From: an uncultured Parasphingopyxis sp. | GTDB lineage: Bacteria > Pseudomonadota > Alphaproteobacteria > Sphingomonadales > Sphingomonadaceae | NCBI GenBank assembly: GCA_905479515.1 | Contig: CAJQMX010000080.1 | Span: 1-11,719 of the forward strand | Direction: 5' to 3' | Length of the DNA stretch: 11,719 nt | Part shown: piece by piece, positions 1 to 7,358 of the stretch | How the letters are laid out: each line of letters begins with the position of its first letter | How positions within the stretch are numbered: position 1 is the stretch's first letter | Program-made: the position numbers and the translations under genes | Notes under the pieces: model-generated | Databases searched by the model: none | The model's input: the letters and a program-made list of their open reading frames with translations, nothing else | Told to the model about the DNA's origin: nothing

Positions 1-1
1 T

Positions 2-154
2 GCGCGTGTGAAGGCGGAAATCGGCCGTCCGACCAAGGTCATCTCTACTGGCGGGCTCGCCACCCTGTTTGACGAACATACCGACATTTTCGATGTGATT
101 GAGTCTGATCTTACCATTCAGGGGCTGGCCATGCTCTACCAAAGGTCTAGATAG
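2..154 (+). CDS. coaX: Type III pantothenate kinase, C-terminal end (partial)
   Basis: This is the last 50 codons of a gene that begins before the window; the frame is open from base 2 to a TAG at 152-154. The product would phosphorylate pantothenate, the first step of coenzyme A synthesis, in the cytosol. The visible residues contain a TGGLA glycine motif (ATP/phosphate-binding region of the ASKHA fold) and a late [11 protein letters not shown] segment, both typical of the C-terminus of type III enzymes. The stop lies 6 bases before the RNase J start, suggesting co-transcription. Seen directly: the frame and the two motifs. From family knowledge: the function. The assignment is supported by the usual coaX-RNase J order in alphaproteobacteria but rests on a short fragment. 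Confidence 0.85.
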   Translation, partial: ARVKAEIGRPTKVISTGGLATLFDEHTDIFDVIESDLTIQGLAMLYQRSR

Positions 155-160
155 GCCCGC

Positions 161-1798
161 ATGAACCCCAAAAACGAACTGCTATTCCTCGCGCTCGGCG
201 GGTCGGGCGAGATCGGCATGAATGTCAATCTCTACGGAACCCAGGGCAAATGGGTCATGGTCGATTGCGGCATGACCTTTGGCGATCCCCATTATCCCGG
301 TATCGAACTGGTGCTGCCCGATCTCGAATTTATCGAAGATCGCGCGGACGACCTGCTCGGCATCGTGCTGACCCATGGTCATGAAGACCATATCGGCGCG
401 CTGCCCTATCTGGCTGGCGATCTCGGCGTGCCGCTTTATGCGACGCCCTTTACCGCGGGCCTGATCCGAAGAAAGCTTGAAGAAGCGGGGCTGCTCAACG
501 AGATTGAGCTGAATATCATCCCCAATGAGGGATCGTTCGAGCTTGGCCCGTTCGGTTTTCGCTATGTGCCGCTTGCCCATTCGATTCTTGAAGGCAATGC
601 ACTGGTTATCGATACGCCGCATGGCCGCATCTTCCATACGGGTGACTGGAAGCTCGATGATGATCCACAAACCGGCGTGCCTGCCTCGGCGGAGCAACTG
701 ACAGCGATCGGAGACAGCGGCATTCTCGCGATGGTTTGCGATTCAACCAATGTGTTCAATGACAAGGAATCCGGCAGCGAGGGCGCGGTAAGGGCGGGGC
801 TGAGCGAAGTTGTCGCTGCGGCCACCGGACGTGTGCTGGTGACGACTTTTGCATCCAACGCTGCACGGCTTCAGACGCTTGGCCGGATTGCCAAGGAAAC
901 CGGGCGCAAGGTGTGCGTTGCGGGCCGGTCGCTCGACCGGATTCTCGGCGAAGCGCAGGCGAATGGCTATCTGAAGGATTTTCCCGGCACCCTCAAATTT
1001 GACGAGGCCATGAGCGTTCCTCCCCGCGAGTTGCTGATCATTGCAACCGGCGGGCAGGGTGAAGCGCGGGCTGCGTTGGCGCGAATCGCCGAAGGCAATC
1101 ATCAGTTGAAGCTCGACAGCGGCGATCTCGTGGTTTTCAGTTCCAAGCAGATTCCCGGCAACGAGCTGTCGATCGGCCGCGTGCAAAATGCCCTGGCCGC
1201 ACAGAAAATTCCGATGATTACGGATCGTCAGGCTGAAGTTCATGTTTCCGGGCATCCGGGTAAACCGGAGCTGGCGAAAATGTATGGCTGGATCCGGCCC
1301 GAAACGCTGGTTCCCGTACACGGCGAACTGCGGCACATGGCCGAACAGGCGCGTTTCGGAACGGCGCAAGGCATTCCCAAGGTTATTGTTCAGCAAAATG
1401 GCGATGTCGTGCGCCTGGCACCCGATGGCCCCTCGATCATTGGCAATGAGCGGACCGGACGGCTCGTGCTTGATGGCGATACGATTATCGCCGCTGATGG
1501 CGAAGCGATGAACGAAAGGCGCCGCATTGCCCAGCGAGGCATTATTGCAGTTACGGTGGCGCTGGACAGCAAGAACAAGCTTGTCGGCACGCCTTCCTTC
1601 TCAATGGCGGGCGTTCCAATCGAAGATGAGCGCGAAGACTTTATCGATGAATGTGTCGAAGCGGCCGCTGGCGCTGTGCGCAAGGGCGCGAAGGACAATG
1701 AAAAACTGCGCGAAGCTGTCCGTCTTGCCGTGCGCCGTAAGGCCACCCACTGGACAGGCAAAAAGCCTGTGGTCAATGTGTCGCTAATGGAGGTCTAA
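161..1798 (+). CDS. rnj: Ribonuclease J family exo/endoribonuclease
   Basis: This metallo-beta-lactamase/beta-CASP ribonuclease of 545 residues (usual length about 550) takes part in RNA maturation and decay in the cytosol, with 5'-to-3' exonuclease activity in studied relatives. The zinc motif HGHEDH is at residues 72-77, followed by H140 and D162 (in HTGDWKLD). The beta-CASP part holds CDSTN at 192-196 (D194), SGH at 363-365 and the late HGEL at 387-390. The N-terminal LALGGSGEIGMN is the family's opening signature, so the ATG at 161 is secure. The C-terminal third (about 430-545) matches the extra oligomerisation domain of RNase J. One small oddity: after H140 the sequence reads HSILEGN, where I would expect a proline in place of the leucine at 143. 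It lies 6 bases after coaX and 2 bases before the DUF1467 gene, so probably an operon. Confidence 0.96.
   Translation: MNPKNELLFLALGGSGEIGMNVNLYGTQGKWVMVDCGMTFGDPHYPGIELVLPDLEFIEDRADDLLGIVLTHGHEDHIGALPYLAGDLGVPLYATPFTAGLIRRKLEEAGLLNEIELNIIPNEGSFELGPFGFRYVPLAHSILEGNALVIDTPHGRIFHTGDWKLDDDPQTGVPASAEQLTAIGDSGILAMVCDSTNVFNDKESGSEGAVRAGLSEVVAAATGRVLVTTFASNAARLQTLGRIAKETGRKVCVAGRSLDRILGEAQANGYLKDFPGTLKFDEAMSVPPRELLIIATGGQGEARAALARIAEGNHQLKLDSGDLVVFSSKQIPGNELSIGRVQNALAAQKIPMITDRQAEVHVSGHPGKPELAKMYGWIRPETLVPVHGELRHMAEQARFGTAQGIPKVIVQQNGDVVRLAPDGPSIIGNERTGRLVLDGDTIIAADGEAMNERRRIAQRGIIAVTVALDSKNKLVGTPSFSMAGVPIEDEREDFIDECVEAAAGAVRKGAKDNEKLREAVRLAVRRKATHWTGKKPVVNVSLMEV
1789..1793 (+). promoter_or_regulatory. 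Shine-Dalgarno site for the DUF1467 gene
   Basis: A GGAGG lies inside the last codons of the RNase J gene, 7 bases before the ATG at 1801. It fixes the start of the small downstream gene and suggests translational coupling with RNase J. Confidence 0.75.
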
Positions 1799-1800
1799 CC

Positions 1801-2088
1801 ATGCAGCCGATTTCGGCCCTAGCGGTATTTTTTCTGATGTGGTTCCTGTCCCTGTTTGTTGTCCTGCCATTCGGTATCAAGACGGACCGGGAGATGGGTG
1901 TGGAACCGGCTCCCGGACATGCCGAAAGTGCACCGCATCAGTTTCGGTTAGGACGTATCGTCTTGCGCACGACAATCATTGCGACGATCCTCTTTGCGCT
2001 ATTTTATGCGAATTACAGCTATGGCTGGATTGGCGTCGATTTCCTTGATTTCATCAAGCCGGAATCAATCCGTAATGCGGGGCAATAG
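1801..2088 (+). CDS. DUF1467 family small membrane protein
   Basis: This 95-residue protein has two predicted membrane helices: about residues 5-25 (a run of Phe, Leu and Val including MWFLSLFVVLP) and about 53-76 (ending in FALFYANYSYGW). A short charged loop rich in Glu, Pro and His separates them. The MWF...FVVLPFGIKT opening and the FALFYANY-YGW ending are the recognisable marks of DUF1467, a family of unknown function in alphaproteobacteria. The gene begins 2 bases after the RNase J stop with a strong ribosome site inside that gene, so the two are very likely co-transcribed. Being paired with RNase J hints at membrane-linked RNA metabolism, but this is speculation. It converges on the coiled-coil gene, with 19 bases between the stops. 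Confidence 0.88.
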   Translation: MQPISALAVFFLMWFLSLFVVLPFGIKTDREMGVEPAPGHAESAPHQFRLGRIVLRTTIIATILFALFYANYSYGWIGVDFLDFIKPESIRNAGQ

Positions 2089-2107
2089 AGACTGACTTCA
2101 GGAGCTT

Positions 2108-4399
2108 TTAGCGGAGCCGCTCGATTGCCTGGGCGAGTGCAACATAGAGCTTCCCATTGTCAGATGAGAGCAGGGTAACCGCCAGCGGCGAACCATCCCG
2201 CGTGGTAAGGACCCGGCGCAGCATGGCTTCAAAATCATGCACATAGCGGTTCACATGATCACGAAATTCGCTGTTATTCTCATATTGCGCAATGACTTCG
2301 CGGGCTTCGCCACTGTCGAGTAACCTGACTGCGCGGCGTGAGAATATGCCGCGATCACCCTTCAGATAGGCTGCCCAGGCGGTGTCGGTCACTTCGTTGG
2401 ACAGGATTTTGCTGACATCGATGGCCGTTGAATTCAGTGATTCAATCAGCAGCGTCACGCGCCGTGCAAAGCCGTCCAGTCCGGCTTCTTCCGCTTCGTC
2501 TTCATTTTCCTTGAGCTGGTTTTGTAGCGCCGTGCTCCGGCTTTCGATTTCCGCAATTTTCGTGTCGAGGTTCGCCATGGCCTCTTGCGCTGTTGCCGCC
2601 GCTTTTTCGGAGGCGGCTGTAAGATCGGCGATCCGGCTTTCGACATTTTCGCCGAGCGCCTCTGTCATGGCGAGCTGCGTTGCCTCGCTAAGCGCTGCTG
2701 CACTTTGCGGGATGATTTCCCCGAAGGCAGCCCGCGCTTTTTCGGCGGCCTGGTCTGCCGTTTCGCGAACTTGCATCAGCGTTTCGATCAACCGCGGTGC
2801 TGCGCCGTCGGCGATGCTTGTCGCTTGTTCTGCCGAATGGGTCAGCCCGCTTTCGATGCTGTCGATATCGGCCCGCATCGCTGTGATCCGTTCGCCAACC
2901 TGATCGACGAAGCTTGCAATGGCGACGCGCTGATCTTCGAGGCTCTCTCCGCTAACATCGACATAGCCGCGCATGTCCGACGCCAGAGTTTGTAGGTTCT
3001 CCAGATCTGGCCCGATTCCGGTGATCGCGGCTTTCAATTGTTCTGCCCGCGCTTCTGTCTCTGCAAAAGCTTCTGGAAGAGTGTCATTGAGCGATCCTGC
3101 GCTCAGATCGAGCGCTGCCTTCACTTCGGCAGCGCGGGTAATCAGGCGTTCAGCTGCTTCGTCGTTGCCGCCGATGCTTTCGCCAAGCACTGTCATGCCG
3201 CTTGCCAATGCGCTCAATTCTTCACCAAGCGTGCGGGCATGGTCTGCTCCGTCCTGCGACAGGCTCGCCAGTCTTCCTTCGATATCGCCAAGGCCGGTAT
3301 CAAGATCGCCTAATGTTGCTGCTGTCGCAGCGCGCTGCGCAGTCAGTTTTTCGTCGAAAGCCGTCAGCGCAGCATTGGTAGATGTGATCCGGGCATCAAG
3401 CGCAGCGGCGGCCTCTTCGCCCTCCTGGCTGAAACTGGTACGCGCATTTTCGATCATCGCTGTCAGTGCGGTGCCGATTTCATCAACAACCTTGCGGGTG
3501 TCTTCAATCGCCCCGCTTGAGCGATTGAGAACGGCATCCACGGCGGCATTGATCTGATCGCTCGTTTGGCTCAGCTTGATCGCTGACACTTCCGCGACGC
3601 CTTCAATTCGCGCCAGATTCGCAGCCAGAGACTGCGCAGCGCCGTTTGCGATCTCCTTGGCCTGTTCCCCACGTGATTTTAGTGTGAGCAGCTGGGTATC
3701 GAGTGCGGCGGCCTGTTCATGGGCGTTGATCCCTGCTTCGCGCAGGCCGGTGCTTACGGCGCGTGCCTGCTGCTCGGCGCGCGGCAGATCGGCCATAAGG
3801 ATATCGACATCCTCGCGCGCGGATTTGGTTGCACGGTCAAGCAATCCGGATTTTTCTTCAATGGTGGCGCTGGCGTCACGCATCGTGTTGCCAATGGCGC
3901 CAAGCCTTCCTGCGGCTTCATCGCCCAGCGCCAACAATCTGTCGGCTTCGATCGAAACGCCTTCGCGAATTTCTGCCAGCTGGTTTGCGGCAAGCATCAT
4001 TGCATTGTCGAGCCGCCGCGCTTCTGCCCGCATGGCTTCCGAAGTGCGGCCAAAACGCACGGCTTCGCGCCTGCTCGTGCGCTGCGTCAACAGCCATGCA
4101 ATGCCGAGAAGCGCCAGCGGGACACTGGTGATGGCAACCCAGTTTGCAATTTGGGTTAGCGTGGGTGTTTCCAGAATAATGCTGGAATAGGCTGCCCAAC
4201 CGACAAATCCGATCCAGCCGACCCCTAAAAGGATGATCGCAATGATGGGCAATCTCTCGACGAGGCCGGGCTTCGCCACGTCAAAATCACAGCCGTCCTC
4301 GTCAGTCCACTCGGCTTGGCATAAACCTGCTGTTGCCAGCTCCGGTACGTCGTCTGTCGGCGTCTCGCGCTCGGCAATATCATTTGCTGGTTCGACCAT
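2108..4399 (-). CDS. Membrane-anchored long coiled-coil protein, TipN-like
   Basis: This 763-residue protein has an acidic N-terminus (about 1-48), two membrane helices (about 51-74 and 84-106) joined by a short loop, a long Ala/Glu/Leu-rich helical region (about 115-640) with the look of an extended coiled coil, and a globular-looking C-terminal block (about 640-763). That block contains SNEVTDTAWAAYLKGDRG, an F-RRAVRLL segment, a NRYVHDFEAMLRR helix and a GKLYVALAQA ending. The layout of two N-terminal helices plus a long coiled coil is that of TipN, the new-pole marker of Caulobacter; I infer a structural or polarity role, but no homology was tested. Some databases may label such proteins ATPase, yet no Walker motif is visible. 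The ATG at 4397-4399 is preceded on its strand by GAGGGG. It is divergent from the Hpt-like gene. Confidence 0.85.
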   Translation of the reverse strand: MVEPANDIAERETPTDDVPELATAGLCQAEWTDEDGCDFDVAKPGLVERLPIIAIILLGVGWIGFVGWAAYSSIILETPTLTQIANWVAITSVPLALLGIAWLLTQRTSRREAVRFGRTSEAMRAEARRLDNAMMLAANQLAEIREGVSIEADRLLALGDEAAGRLGAIGNTMRDASATIEEKSGLLDRATKSAREDVDILMADLPRAEQQARAVSTGLREAGINAHEQAAALDTQLLTLKSRGEQAKEIANGAAQSLAANLARIEGVAEVSAIKLSQTSDQINAAVDAVLNRSSGAIEDTRKVVDEIGTALTAMIENARTSFSQEGEEAAAALDARITSTNAALTAFDEKLTAQRAATAATLGDLDTGLGDIEGRLASLSQDGADHARTLGEELSALASGMTVLGESIGGNDEAAERLITRAAEVKAALDLSAGSLNDTLPEAFAETEARAEQLKAAITGIGPDLENLQTLASDMRGYVDVSGESLEDQRVAIASFVDQVGERITAMRADIDSIESGLTHSAEQATSIADGAAPRLIETLMQVRETADQAAEKARAAFGEIIPQSAAALSEATQLAMTEALGENVESRIADLTAASEKAAATAQEAMANLDTKIAEIESRSTALQNQLKENEDEAEEAGLDGFARRVTLLIESLNSTAIDVSKILSNEVTDTAWAAYLKGDRGIFSRRAVRLLDSGEAREVIAQYENNSEFRDHVNRYVHDFEAMLRRVLTTRDGSPLAVTLLSSDNGKLYVALAQAIERLR

Positions 4400-4479
4400 C
4401 GCATTTCCCCTCGATTTGGGGTGTTTACCATGTTTTTAAGGGTTCGAAAGCCTTGCTCGGCAACGGAGCGTTAACGGCG
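4400..4479. promoter_or_regulatory. Divergent intergenic region with weak promoter candidate
   Basis: These 80 bases separate two divergent start codons and should hold promoters for both. On the minus strand a TTGCCG (4463 to 4458) is followed after 17 bases by CTTAAA (4440 to 4435), a weak -35/-10 match for the coiled-coil gene. No clear plus-strand promoter is visible. A GGAG at 4465-4468 is the only ribosome-site candidate for the plus-strand gene. The CCCC/GGGG pair at 4408-4422 could form a 4-base stem in the leader of the minus-strand gene, probably by chance. Confidence 0.3.
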
Positions 4480-4830
4480 ATGCGTTATAGCCACACTATG
4501 GCATATGATCCTGGAGCATTGGACAAGACACTGGCAGCTGCTGCGGGAGACGATCCGTCTTTGGTTGCGGAGTTGCGTGCGGCTTTCTTTGAAAGCGCGC
4601 AACGGCAGGTTTCTGCGCTCCACAACGCGGTGAATGACCAGCAATGGCAGGTTGCGGCCTGGCGCCTCAAGGGCCTTGCCGCCAGCTTTGGTGTGACCGA
4701 CCTGATGGAGCTTGCCAACCGGGCTGCAGAGGGCGTTCCGTTCGATAAAATGCTGCTCCAGCGCATTGACAAGTCCCTTGCCGGCTTTTCGAGCAGCTTC
4801 GACTATGCGACAGACGATATCCCGCAATAA
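4480..4830 (+). CDS. Hpt-like protein lacking the phosphoacceptor histidine
   Basis: This is a 116-residue, all-helical cytosolic protein. Residues about 37-84 follow the histidine phosphotransfer (Hpt) pattern: a helix with FFESAQRQVSAL, then WQVAAWRLKGLAASFG, then LMELANRAAE. In true Hpt domains the core reads H-x-L-K-G; here the His position is Trp61, while L63, K64, G65 and the following small residues are kept. The single His in this region (H48) lies in the preceding helix. So the fold is likely Hpt but phosphotransfer as usually described should not occur. Start: ATG 4480 has a GGAG 11 bases upstream; ATG 4498 (giving MAYDPG, 110 residues) is a serious alternative. The frame extends further upstream but would run into the divergent gene. 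A partner is not visible, although a kinase-like gene lies 2.5 kb downstream on the same strand. Confidence 0.8.
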   Translation: MRYSHTMAYDPGALDKTLAAAAGDDPSLVAELRAAFFESAQRQVSALHNAVNDQQWQVAAWRLKGLAASFGVTDLMELANRAAEGVPFDKMLLQRIDKSLAGFSSSFDYATDDIPQ

Positions 4831-4934
4831 GATATTAGAATTACGAGAAATCCCCCGTTTTCCGGGACGAATGGCTTTGCAACAGGGCCTTTCTCGGCGT
4901 ATCGCATCCAACCAATGGATTTGGAACGAAACCT

Positions 4935-6173
4935 GTGGCTTTCGCCGCGCTGATTGCCGCCTATCGGGAGGCTGATGAAGGCGAGGCTGGCCTGCGTGCC
5001 ATGCTTCCGATGGCGGGTCGAAGTCTGCTCGAAAACCAGGTCCGCCGCGCGATTACGGCCGGTGCCAGCCATGCCGTCATTCTGGTCGAGCGCGTGCCAG
5101 CGGCCATGAGTGCCGCACTGGATCGACTGAAACGTGACGGCATTGCCGTAAAACTGGCGCGGGACCCGATGGACGCCGCCGATCATTTTCATCCCGAAGA
5201 AGCTGTGCTGCTCGTTGCCGATGGGCTGGTCGCTGCACCCGATTGTTTCGAGGCGATGGCGGCGCGTGTGTCGCCGACGCTTCTCGTCGTCGCAGATACT
5301 CCCGAGAATGAAGATTTTGAACGCGTGGACGCCAATCATCGCTGGGCGGGGCTTGCTTTGACCAACGTTGAAACGCTCTCCGCGACTGCTGCTATGCTTG
5401 GTGACTGGGATCTCCAATCGACGCTGATGCGACGGATCGTGCAAGCTGGCGCGGACTTTCTTCCGGTTGACGGTGAGGCTGGGGTTGTTGTTGATGCGAG
5501 TGAAGCCGTGCTGATGGCCGAACATAGCGACAAGAGCCGCAATGCGGGCCGTACGATGTTGAGGCGCAACAGTCTGCAAGCGGGCAGCTGGCCGGAACGT
5601 TTTGTATACGCTTTCATGGCGGGGCGTTTGGCCCCCTTGCTGCTTGATCGACGGGTTGATGCGATCTGGCTGCGGATGGGGGCGATAGCGCTCACCCTTT
5701 TGGCCGCGGCTGCCATCTGGTGGGGCTGGCTTTGGGCGGGCCTTGTTCTGGCGCTGCTTGCCGGGCCACTTGATGCGATTGCTGGACGGATCGACCTGGC
5801 GCAGCTGCGCGATCATGAGGGCGGATGGGAAATCCGTCTGGTAAAAGCGGCGGTGCAAGCATTGGTGGTCCTCGCCATGGGCAGGCTGGCCATGATCGAA
5901 ACAGGAGAGGTGGCCTTTCTTGCCCTCGCTACTGTCGCCATTGCGCTGCTTTTCCTGACGTATCGCGCGGGCCAACATCTGCGCAAATTCCCGGTAGTGA
6001 AAGGCGGCTATTGGCCCTGGCTGGCCGATGGAAATGCGGCAATTTGGCTAATTGTGCCTTTTGCTGTCACGGGATTTTGGTTCTATTGGCCCATAGCAGT
6101 TGCAGTTTACGCATATATCACATTGTTTTTATTGCAAAATATCCAAAAGGAAGCCGTCAGGCAGCGCGACTGA
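4935..6173 (+). CDS. Nucleotidyltransferase-like / CDP-alcohol phosphatidyltransferase-like fusion
   Basis: This is a 412-residue protein in two parts. Residues 1 to about 200 follow the sugar-nucleotidyltransferase layout: FAALIAAY, then MLPMAGRSLLENQVRRA (compare P-x-x-G-x-P-L-L-x-x-x), a VILVERVP strand, and VADG at 94-97. The usual glycine-rich G-x-G-x-R loop after the first strand is replaced by YREADEGEAGLR. Residues about 205-412 are membranous, with roughly five or six helices between 247 and 402. GPLDAIAGR at 277-285 sits where the CDP-alcohol motif D-x2-D-G-x2-A-R would be, but only D280 and R285 remain, and the later two Asp are also absent. The architecture recalls bifunctional inositol-phosphate cytidylyltransferase/DIPP synthase, so phospholipid or inositol chemistry is the ancestral guess, now possibly lost. 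GTG start at 4935 with GGAA about 8 bases upstream; the 104 bases before it hold no recognised gene. Confidence 0.78.
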   Translation: MAFAALIAAYREADEGEAGLRAMLPMAGRSLLENQVRRAITAGASHAVILVERVPAAMSAALDRLKRDGIAVKLARDPMDAADHFHPEEAVLLVADGLVAAPDCFEAMAARVSPTLLVVADTPENEDFERVDANHRWAGLALTNVETLSATAAMLGDWDLQSTLMRRIVQAGADFLPVDGEAGVVVDASEAVLMAEHSDKSRNAGRTMLRRNSLQAGSWPERFVYAFMAGRLAPLLLDRRVDAIWLRMGAIALTLLAAAAIWWGWLWAGLVLALLAGPLDAIAGRIDLAQLRDHEGGWEIRLVKAAVQALVVLAMGRLAMIETGEVAFLALATVAIALLFLTYRAGQHLRKFPVVKGGYWPWLADGNAAIWLIVPFAVTGFWFYWPIAVAVYAYITLFLLQNIQKEAVRQRD

Positions 6174-6180
6174 TCGCGCT
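6163..6180 (+). terminator. Hairpin spanning a stop codon, no U-tract
   Basis: A perfect 7-base inverted repeat (AGCGCGA / TCGCGCT) with a 4-base loop sits across the end of the preceding gene; its TGA stop lies inside the loop. No T-run follows, so it is not a standard intrinsic terminator. It could slow polymerase or protect the 3' end of the upstream message, or be chance in GC-rich sequence. Confidence 0.3.
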
Positions 6181-6227
6181 CAACAGGATTAGCACGGTCT
6201 TAACGACGTTTCGGCTATGTCCCGTCC

Positions 6228-7358
6228 ATGTCTGAACCGGCCAATTCCCGCCCGGAAACTGCCGAAGGGCGCGCTGCTGCGTTGCTCGCTGATGCTGCGC
6301 GCGCATCGCATGGTCGGTTTCCCGGAGCAGGTGCATCGCTGACCGGTTTGATGCAGCCAAAAAAATACCGGCTGAATGAGGTTGAGCGGATCGCCATTCG
6401 CGGCATGTACAAAAGCCTTGTCGAAAGTATCGAAGGCGAGCTGCGGGCGCGTTTGCTGGCGCGAACGGATCTACCCGATGTGCCGGAGTTTCGTGCATCA
6501 TTGGGTGCGGCTCATGTTGCTATCGCCTGGCCGGCATTTGTCCGTGCCGGATTTCCGGAAGATCAGGAGTTGGCTGAACTGCTGGTGCAGCGGGGCAAAG
6601 CTTACGGCGTCATGCGCAATTTGCGGCAGAATGTCGTGACGACAGAGAATGGCCGGCTCGAAGCGCTAACCGAACATGGGGATGCAGAAATTTCCCGTGA
6701 TGCGATGAAGCTGCTGATCGCCGAAAGCCGGGTTAATGACCGGTTCGACGATCCACGGCTTGGCCGGGCAGATTTGCCTACAGCCGTTGATCATCGGCTA
6801 GTCTGGACAGTGGCTGCAGCGCTGCGGGAATATGGCCGAAACTGGCACAACCTGGATGGCTGGAGCCTGGATGAACCGATTACTGGTGCGGTGTCGGCGA
6901 TGGTGATCGAGCAAGGCGAGAATGTGCCTCTGGACGTCATCGCGATGACCCTCGCATCACAACTCGATCAGGCTGGAATGCTGGACGAGCAGCTGCTTGT
7001 TGAGGCGTTGAGCAGCGCGCGCTTTACCTTGTATGTTGCCATGCTTGCCGTTCGTGCAGGCACGTCTTTTGACATCGCATGGGAAATGGCCGCGATGCCT
7101 GATGCTCCAACGCATATGATATTGCTCAAATCGATCGGGATTGAACGCGACGCCGCATCCTACCTGCTGGTGACGATGGCGCGTGCTGTGTTGCTCGATC
7201 AAAGGGAAGCTGAAGAGATCGCGGCAGACTGGATCGAAGTGTATGACGTTGCCTCGTCTGATTCCATTGACGCAGCTATGCGGCCCTGGAGGCTTGGCCG
7301 TGTCTATCGCTCTGCCATAACCCGCTTCGCGGCGTTATCCGATGAGATCCTGCAATGA
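6228..7358 (+). CDS. DUF2336 domain-containing protein
   Basis: This 376-residue soluble protein is mostly helical, with no membrane segment or signal peptide. Its repeated short helices, with segments such as ITGAVSAMVIEQGENVPLD (217-235), LLVEALSSARFTLYVAMLAV (256-275) and GIERDAASYLLVTMARA (304-320), resemble the HEAT-like helical repeats of DUF2336, a family of unknown function common in alphaproteobacteria. The best conserved-looking stretch is LTEHGDAEISRDAMKLLIAE (147-166). The stop overlaps the start of the kinase-like gene (ATGA at 7355-7358), a sign of translational coupling, so it may be a partner or regulator of that protein. No convincing ribosome site precedes the ATG at 6228; the 54-base gap upstream holds only the hairpin at 6163-6180. 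Domain identity is from memory of the family and moderately sure; the specific role is unknown. Confidence 0.8.
   Translation: MSEPANSRPETAEGRAAALLADAARASHGRFPGAGASLTGLMQPKKYRLNEVERIAIRGMYKSLVESIEGELRARLLARTDLPDVPEFRASLGAAHVAIAWPAFVRAGFPEDQELAELLVQRGKAYGVMRNLRQNVVTTENGRLEALTEHGDAEISRDAMKLLIAESRVNDRFDDPRLGRADLPTAVDHRLVWTVAAALREYGRNWHNLDGWSLDEPITGAVSAMVIEQGENVPLDVIAMTLASQLDQAGMLDEQLLVEALSSARFTLYVAMLAVRAGTSFDIAWEMAAMPDAPTHMILLKSIGIERDAASYLLVTMARAVLLDQREAEEIAADWIEVYDVASSDSIDAAMRPWRLGRVYRSAITRFAALSDEILQ

Noticed and set aside
2110..2121. Inverted repeat AGCGG-AG-CCGCT near the convergent ends as a terminator
   Set aside because: The stem is only 5 bases, lies in the coding end of the coiled-coil gene, and has no T-run after it on either strand.
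4333..4479. Upstream ATG extending the Hpt-like protein by 49 residues
   Set aside because: It would overlap the divergent coiled-coil gene and its start region, and the added residues are Arg/Ser-rich shadow sequence.
4845..4870. Short CCCG-TTTTC-CGGG stem after the Hpt-like gene as a terminator
   Set aside because: Only four pairs and no downstream T-run; too weak to support.
4803..5978. A 391-codon open frame on the minus strand
   Set aside because: It is antisense to the fusion gene, its composition (rich in Arg, His, Gln, Pro) is typical of a shadow frame, and no family motif is visible.
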